In this document: piece after piece, positions 59,122 to 64,000 of the stretch | Numbering within the stretch: the stretch's first letter is position 1 | How the letters are laid out: the number at the start of each line of letters is the position of its first letter | NCBI RefSeq assembly: GCF_001898575.1 | Contig: NZ_MKUD01000058.1 | Span: 124,001-188,000 of the forward strand | From: Spirosoma sp. 48-14 | GTDB taxonomy: Bacteria; Bacteroidota; Bacteroidia; Cytophagales; Spirosomataceae | Direction of reading: 5' to 3' | DNA: 64,000 nt | The notes under the pieces: generated by a model | Database searches by the model: none | What the model saw: the letters and a program-made list of their open reading frames with translations, nothing else | What the model was told of the DNA's origin: nothing | Translations under genes and position numbers: made by a program

Positions 59122-61416
59122 ATGAAACAAGTCTGTACAAATAGCTTTCTTCAGTTGTACTTGCTGATCTTATTAAACTCATCTGTAGTCTGGGCGCAGA
59201 ACCATACGATCAAAGGCACTGTCCTACTGGCCGACGGTACGCCGGGCGCATTGGCTACTATTCAGGCTATTGGCACCCCTAAAGGCACGACAACCGACGA
59301 AAAAGGACATTTTATCTTATCAGAACTCGCTCCGGGAAATTATCATCTTCAAATTTCAATGATAGGCTATGCAACGCTGCAACAAGCTGTTACAATAAGA
59401 GAAAAGCAGCTGGTCCAACTCACGGTTAAACTACAACCTGCTACCAGCCAACTGAATGAAGTCATCGTAACGGGACAATACGAACCCCAGTCACTGAAAA
59501 AATCGGTTTACAACGTCCGGGTTATTGATAGTGAACGTATTCGCTTACGGGCTGCCGTGAACGTAATGGGCGTCCTGAATAATGAACTGGGCTTCCGATT
59601 TTCCAACGACCTTACCTTGGGCACTACCGATGTGCAACTGATGGGCATGTCGGGGCGCAATGTCAAAATTCTACTGGATGGGCTGCCAATGGTCGACCGG
59701 GGCGATACACGGGAAAGCCTAAACCAGATCGACATCAACAGCATCGAGCGAATCGAAATTGTCGAAGGCCCCATGTCGGTTTCGTATGGCTCCGATGCGC
59801 TGGCGGGGGTTGTCAATATTATCACTAAAAAACCAGGACATGAACAACTGAGCGTTACTGCACGCATTCAGGAAGAGACAGTCGGTAAAGAGTATAACGT
59901 ACTCACCAACCAGGGATTACACATCCAGAATGCTGGAATTACCTGGCAAAAGAAAGGCTGGAATGCATCAGCCGGAGTCACCAACAATACGTTTGGTGGC
60001 TGGCAGGGCCAATCGGAAGGCCGGGTAAAAGACTGGCTACCCAAAGATCAACTGTTTGGGCATGGAAAAATTGGTTATCGTACCGAAAGCCTCAACGTCT
60101 ATTACCGACTGGATGCGCTTAAAGAAGACTTGCTGAGCCAGGGTGCCGAAAATAGCAACACCCATCAGGCTCGCGACCAGAAATACATCACCAATCGATA
60201 TGTTCATCAACTACAGAGCGACTGGAAAGCAAGTGAACGGCTTCAGTTTAACGGGCAAGCTTCGCTTACGGATTATCAGCGCCGTACCCAAACGACGATT
60301 CTGGATGTAACGACCAATCGACGCACGCTTTCATTAGGCCAGGGCGAGCAGGATATTGCCACGTTTACCAGTCAAACGTACCGGGCAACGGCTACCTATA
60401 AGGTTTCACCAGCCGTTTCGCTACAACCTGGGATCGATATAAATCGGGATGCCGCTTCAGGCGACCGAATTTTGGGTTCACCCAGCATTAGCGATTATGC
60501 ATTTTTTGTTTCCTCAACCCTTAGTCCAACCACACGCATCAGCATCCGTCCGGGATTGCGTTTCATCAAAAACTCGGTCTATAATGCTCCACCCGTCATA
60601 CCTTCCCTAAACACCAAATTTGCCCTTACCCCCACGCTGGATTTGCGTTTAGCCTATGCAAGGGGGTTTCGTTCACCCGCTCTCCGAGAATTGTATTTTA
60701 ATTTCTTCGACGCCAGCCACTCCATCCGGGGAAACCCAAATCTGAAAGCCGAAAACTCGAACAGTTTCAATGGATCTCTGGTCTGGCAGGCAATGCCGAA
60801 AGCCAAATCGACACTGGGCTTTTTTTATAACGATTTCAACAACCTGATCACCTACGGCATCGACCCCAGCGATCCACGCATTACGACAAACATCAATATT
60901 GACCGATTCAAAACAACGGGCGTTACGCTGGAAAACGTCTTTTCGTGGAAGGCACTTCAGGCAACAGTGGGTTTTTCATACATCGGTCGATATAACAACC
61001 TACTCACCAGCACAGACACTACAACCTATGCAGAAGGTAAGTTACCCACGTTCATCTGGTCGCCGGAAGCCAATACGAACCTGACCTATACACTGAAAAA
61101 ACTCGATACGAAAGTCAGCCTTTTCTATAAATACACGGGCAAACGACCTAGCTACTTAGCAACCGCCACTGCCGACGGTCAGGTTTCGGCAGTATTGACC
61201 GAAATAGCCGCTTTCCACTGGGCCGACCTTACCCTGACCAAGCCCATTACCAGCTACTTAACACTAACTACAGGGGCTAAAAACCTCTTCAACATTACCC
61301 GTCTGGCGAATACCTCAACCGACACGGGTGGTGCCCATAGTTCGGGCGGGCCATCCCCTGTCAGCTACGGACGTTCCTACTTCCTGGGCCTTAATTTTCA
61401 ATGGTCTAAAAACTAA
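59122..61416 (+). CDS. hmuR: TonB-dependent receptor, probable heme/hemoprotein receptor
   Basis: 764 residues from the ATG at 59122; 59107 adds five residues. A signal peptide, then a carboxypeptidase-like regulatory domain (GTVLLADGTPGALATIQAIG), then a plug with NEVIVTGQYEPQSLKKSVYNV and VEGPMSVSYGSDALAGVVNI, and a C-terminal beta barrel ending in aromatic-rich YFLGLNFQWSKN. It moves substrate into the periplasm with TonB energy. The HmuY and HmuT genes following define heme as the likely cargo. Symbol hmuR is by context. Confidence 0.87.
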   Translation: MKQVCTNSFLQLYLLILLNSSVVWAQNHTIKGTVLLADGTPGALATIQAIGTPKGTTTDEKGHFILSELAPGNYHLQISMIGYATLQQAVTIREKQLVQLTVKLQPATSQLNEVIVTGQYEPQSLKKSVYNVRVIDSERIRLRAAVNVMGVLNNELGFRFSNDLTLGTTDVQLMGMSGRNVKILLDGLPMVDRGDTRESLNQIDINSIERIEIVEGPMSVSYGSDALAGVVNIITKKPGHEQLSVTARIQEETVGKEYNVLTNQGLHIQNAGITWQKKGWNASAGVTNNTFGGWQGQSEGRVKDWLPKDQLFGHGKIGYRTESLNVYYRLDALKEDLLSQGAENSNTHQARDQKYITNRYVHQLQSDWKASERLQFNGQASLTDYQRRTQTTILDVTTNRRTLSLGQGEQDIATFTSQTYRATATYKVSPAVSLQPGIDINRDAASGDRILGSPSISDYAFFVSSTLSPTTRISIRPGLRFIKNSVYNAPPVIPSLNTKFALTPTLDLRLAYARGFRSPALRELYFNFFDASHSIRGNPNLKAENSNSFNGSLVWQAMPKAKSTLGFFYNDFNNLITYGIDPSDPRITTNINIDRFKTTGVTLENVFSWKALQATVGFSYIGRYNNLLTSTDTTTYAEGKLPTFIWSPEANTNLTYTLKKLDTKVSLFYKYTGKRPSYLATATADGQVSAVLTEIAAFHWADLTLTKPITSYLTLTTGAKNLFNITRLANTSTDTGGAHSSGGPSPVSYGRSYFLGLNFQWSKN

Positions 61417-61493
61417 TCAACGACTGGCTACCCCTAACCCATAACACGCTATCAATCAAGCACAACACAAGTCTACCAAACAGTTTACATCCC

Positions 61494-62882
61494 ATGAAAA
61501 AAATTCTCGGCGTCGCATTCCTTATAACGGTTAGTACCTTAAATGCCTGTAAAGAAAGCGACCCTCCCCTACCCGACAATCTGGTGCAGTTCGAAAGTAC
61601 AGAACAAGGTATGGATGCTGCTACCCAATCGTCAACCATTAAGCTGAAGCTATCACGGGCGGTCGATGCAGCTACTCCCATAACCGTTCAGGTAACCCCC
61701 ACTGGCATCACCTATGGCACTCAGTTTACGACCACCCCGGCCATCACCAACAATACCCTTTCGTTGACTGTACCAGCCGGAAGCAGCGAAACCTCGTTTA
61801 CACTTACTAAAGCCAATTCAATTTTTCTGAGCGGTACGGAAACCATCGATTTTACCATTGCTTCGGCTGGTAGCCCGGTTTTGGTCGGAACGACAAAAGC
61901 CCTCAGGGTCAAATTCACATCCATTATCTCGACAGGCACTACACTGACACTTGATGGCGGTACGGGTGGCTCCAGCGCCGTCAACTCCGTGTTTGTGGAT
62001 TTAAGCAACAATGCGGCAACTTCCGTCCGGCGGGATAGCTGGGATTTGGGTTTCTATTCGGGTACCGATTTCCGCGTAATTCTGAACAATACGACCGGAG
62101 CAGCCGCTGTTGCCCTGGCTAAAAATGACCTGACCCAGGTAACGGCTGCCGACACGGTTGGCCTATCCTTGAGTATCGGCAATTTTGATCCGGCTGGTTT
62201 AAAATGGGTTGATGATGTATCAGGCGATCTTACCAAAACGGTTATCGCCAGCATTTCGGCTACCGATGCCGATAACAAAGTGTATATCATCAATCGGGGC
62301 ACCAGCGGGTCAACGCCTGCCAAAGGCTGGGTGAAAGTTCGGATACTTCGCAACGGGACAACAGGTTATACGCTCCAATACGCAGGGATCAAAGAGACAA
62401 CTTTCAAGACCGTTTCAATCCCGAAAAACGATGCCTACAATTTCAACTACCTCTCCTTTACCTCAGGTACTTTAGTCGATGTTGAGCCAGCGAAAGCCCG
62501 TTGGGATATTGAATGGAGTGGTGGAGTTTACAAAACCAGCGATGGTACCAATGACATCCCCTACTACTTTGCCGATCAGGTCTATATCAATGTATTGGGT
62601 GGTGTTACGGCGGCTGAGATCCTTACCTCTACGGTCTCATATGATGCCTACGCTGAAAGCAACATTGCCACCACTACATTCAAGAATGACAAATATGTGA
62701 TTGGCTCAAACTGGCGCGTAGCGAGCCAGTCCTCAACGGGAGTTCGAACGGATCGATTCTATGTAGTGAAGGACGCTACAGGCAACGTCTACAAGCTCAA
62801 GTTTATCAGCTTCGCTTCGCAGGATGGTGGCGAACGCGGCAAGCCAAAATTCGAATTCAAGCTGGTTAAGAAAGTCTCTTAA
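61494..62882 (+). CDS. hmuY: HmuY family heme-binding lipoprotein
   Basis: 462 residues, longer than the Porphyromonas HmuY. A lipobox (TLNACKES) makes it a lipoprotein. Residues 20-140 form an extra beta-rich domain resembling Calx-beta, and the HmuY domain follows with VRRDSWDLGFYSGTDFRVILN and later FKNDKYVIGSNWRVASQ. HmuY collects heme from hemoproteins and hands it to the receptor. It lies 78 bases after the receptor gene. Confidence 0.83.
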   Translation: MKKILGVAFLITVSTLNACKESDPPLPDNLVQFESTEQGMDAATQSSTIKLKLSRAVDAATPITVQVTPTGITYGTQFTTTPAITNNTLSLTVPAGSSETSFTLTKANSIFLSGTETIDFTIASAGSPVLVGTTKALRVKFTSIISTGTTLTLDGGTGGSSAVNSVFVDLSNNAATSVRRDSWDLGFYSGTDFRVILNNTTGAAAVALAKNDLTQVTAADTVGLSLSIGNFDPAGLKWVDDVSGDLTKTVIASISATDADNKVYIINRGTSGSTPAKGWVKVRILRNGTTGYTLQYAGIKETTFKTVSIPKNDAYNFNYLSFTSGTLVDVEPAKARWDIEWSGGVYKTSDGTNDIPYYFADQVYINVLGGVTAAEILTSTVSYDAYAESNIATTTFKNDKYVIGSNWRVASQSSTGVRTDRFYVVKDATGNVYKLKFISFASQDGGERGKPKFEFKLVKKVS

Positions 62883-62939
62883 GTCTCTGGCAACGTTGGC
62901 ACTAAGTCGACGTGACCGTTTCCTTTTACCACAATCGCA

Positions 62940-63812
62940 ATGAAAAAACTACCCTATCTCCTACTCTGCCTTGGCTGTCTGCTGGGAGTTTTGACCAGCC
63001 ATCAGGCCGTATCAATGCCTGAAAGCCCCAAAGACGAACCCATCCGTATTGTTTCGCTGGATGGCACTGTCAGTGAAATTCTGTGCGATCTGGGTCTACA
63101 GGTGTATCTGGTTGGTGTTGATGTAACCAGCACGTATCCCGAATCCCTACAAAAACTCCCGAAAGTCGGCCATAACCGGAACATATCGGCCGAAGGGGTT
63201 ATCTCGCTAAAACCAACTCTTGTCCTGACGTCGCAAAATGCAGGTACTAAACCCGAAGTGATCGATCAGATCAGATCGGCAGGCATAAAGGTGATTGCAT
63301 TTGGACAGGACTATAGCATTGCCGGATCGAAAAAACTGATTCAGGACGTAGCCAATACCTGTCAGGTTGCTTCGCGTGCCAAAGCCCTGATTAAAAAACT
63401 CGATGCCGATCTGGCGCAGGTCAAAAAAGCGGCTGGCAAGCCAAAAGTTCTGTTCATTTATGCACGGGGAACGGGCACCATGATGGTATCGGGCCGAGGT
63501 ACACAGGTCGACAAAATGATTGAATTAGCCGGAGGGACCAATGCAGCCTCCGACTTCGAGAATTACAAGCCCCTTACAGCCGAAGCCCTCGTTACGGCCA
63601 ACCCTGATGTCATTCTGCTGTTCGACACTGGCCTTGAAAGTCTGGGTGGCGCATCCGGCTTGCAAAAAGTGCAGGGTATTGCCCAGACGAATGCGGGTAA
63701 GACCGGGCAAATCGTCACCATAGATGGGCACTTACTGAGTGGCTTTTCACCTCGTTTAGGCAAAGCACTACAGGAATTAGCCCAGAAAATCAGTCAAAAA
63801 CCTAAGGCCTAA
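62940..63812 (+). CDS. hmuT: Heme ABC transporter substrate-binding protein
   Basis: 290 residues with a signal peptide (PYLLLCLGCLLGVLTSHQA). The PeriplasmicBP class III domain is shown by PIRIVSLDGTVSEILCDLGL, HNRNISAEGVISLKPTLV and GFSPRLGKALQELA. It binds heme in the periplasm and passes it to the permease. The conserved Tyr or His ligand is not certain, though Tyr and His in the first third are candidates. It is followed by the hmuU permease after 4 bases. Confidence 0.88.
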   Translation: MKKLPYLLLCLGCLLGVLTSHQAVSMPESPKDEPIRIVSLDGTVSEILCDLGLQVYLVGVDVTSTYPESLQKLPKVGHNRNISAEGVISLKPTLVLTSQNAGTKPEVIDQIRSAGIKVIAFGQDYSIAGSKKLIQDVANTCQVASRAKALIKKLDADLAQVKKAAGKPKVLFIYARGTGTMMVSGRGTQVDKMIELAGGTNAASDFENYKPLTAEALVTANPDVILLFDTGLESLGGASGLQKVQGIAQTNAGKTGQIVTIDGHLLSGFSPRLGKALQELAQKISQKPKA

Positions 63813-63816
63813 ACCG

Positions 63817-64000
63817 ATGGATACCCTCGCCGTGGTTCGTAATCCTTCGTTGAAAACAGTGTCCTCGCCCTCGTCGATAAAACGATCCGTTAACCCCTGG
63901 CTGATGCCAGCCTTACTTGCTGGGCTAGTGGCAACCGTCGTTTTTTCGATAGGAATTGGTGCTGTACGCGTGTCGTCTTACGAAATCGGGTTAATTATAG
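63817..64000 (+). CDS. hmuU: Heme ABC transporter permease, N-terminal part
   Basis: The frame begins at ATG 63817, 4 bases after hmuT, and runs past the right edge with 61 codons visible. A polar start of 25 residues leads into a membrane helix (MPALLAGLVATVVFSIGIGA) and the FecCD-type sequence VRVSSYEIGLII. It belongs to the FecCD family of vitamin B12/siderophore/heme permeases. The ATPase gene hmuV would be expected beyond the window. Confidence 0.87.
   Translation, partial: MDTLAVVRNPSLKTVSSPSSIKRSVNPWLMPALLAGLVATVVFSIGIGAVRVSSYEIGLII

Overview
The window looks like chromosome of a Bacteroidota bacterium of the Cytophagales, probably close to Spirosoma. This is inferred from gene content and signals, not from a database match. 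It carries type IX secretion C-terminal sorting domains, TonB/ExbB/ExbD/ExbD and HmuY-type heme uptake, a split Nuo operon with a short NuoG, A-rich start regions with no clear Shine-Dalgarno sequences, and repeated TAnnTTTG promoter elements, the -7 consensus of this phylum.

Layout. 1-301: end of an alpha-2-macroglobulin-like gene. 489-6963: a compact biosynthetic operon of flavoprotein, methyltransferase, type III polyketide synthase, FabI-type reductase, FabZ-type dehydratase, ketosynthase, acyl carrier protein and phosphopantetheinyl transferase. It probably builds a fatty chain on its own carrier protein and passes it to the type III synthase to make a methylated, oxidised phenolic lipid. 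7011-8149: gamma carbonic anhydrase and a HupE/UreJ-type membrane protein. 8156-12775: an MBOAT/SGNH O-acylation pair on the minus strand, then a flavin oxidoreductase and a family 2 glycosyltransferase on the plus strand. 12889-17710: two tandem M1-type metallopeptidases, followed by tRNA-Pro(GGG). 18013-20824: rhodanese, Crp/Fnr regulator, DUF2306 membrane protein and a small secreted protein. 21363-27337: an energy-transduction operon (exbB, exbD, exbD, tonB, a small membrane protein, a PstS-like lipoprotein, a TPR protein). 27509-29106: adk and obgE. 29151-34506: two large secreted SGNH esterases with T9SS tails. 34715-45111: complex I genes nuoA-J, interrupted by a HicAB toxin-antitoxin pair and by a GT-C-like membrane protein; nuoK-N do not follow. 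45256-49526: an alpha/beta hydrolase, a thiolase and an acyl-CoA dehydrogenase split by an in-frame stop, with three copies of a palindromic operator. 49717-50326: VapBC. 50653-54992: PadR with a MacB/FtsX-like permease, DUF2071 and GyrI-like proteins. 55105-58276: a Gfo/Idh/MocA oxidoreductase and a TPR histidine kinase. 59122-64000: heme uptake (TonB receptor, HmuY, HmuT, start of HmuU).

The least explained material is between genes. Several gaps in the nuo operon, and one inside the polyketide operon, are filled almost from stop codon to start codon by inverted repeats. In the nuo operon each gap is built from a different short word, which suggests a shared architecture rather than a shared sequence. 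A second family consists of near-perfect stem-loops with small 4-nt loops such as TAAG and CTCA. The main candidates for novelty are these intergenic hairpins, the dedicated type II FAS/type III PKS operon, the HicAB insertion in complex I, and the beta-oxidation operator set.
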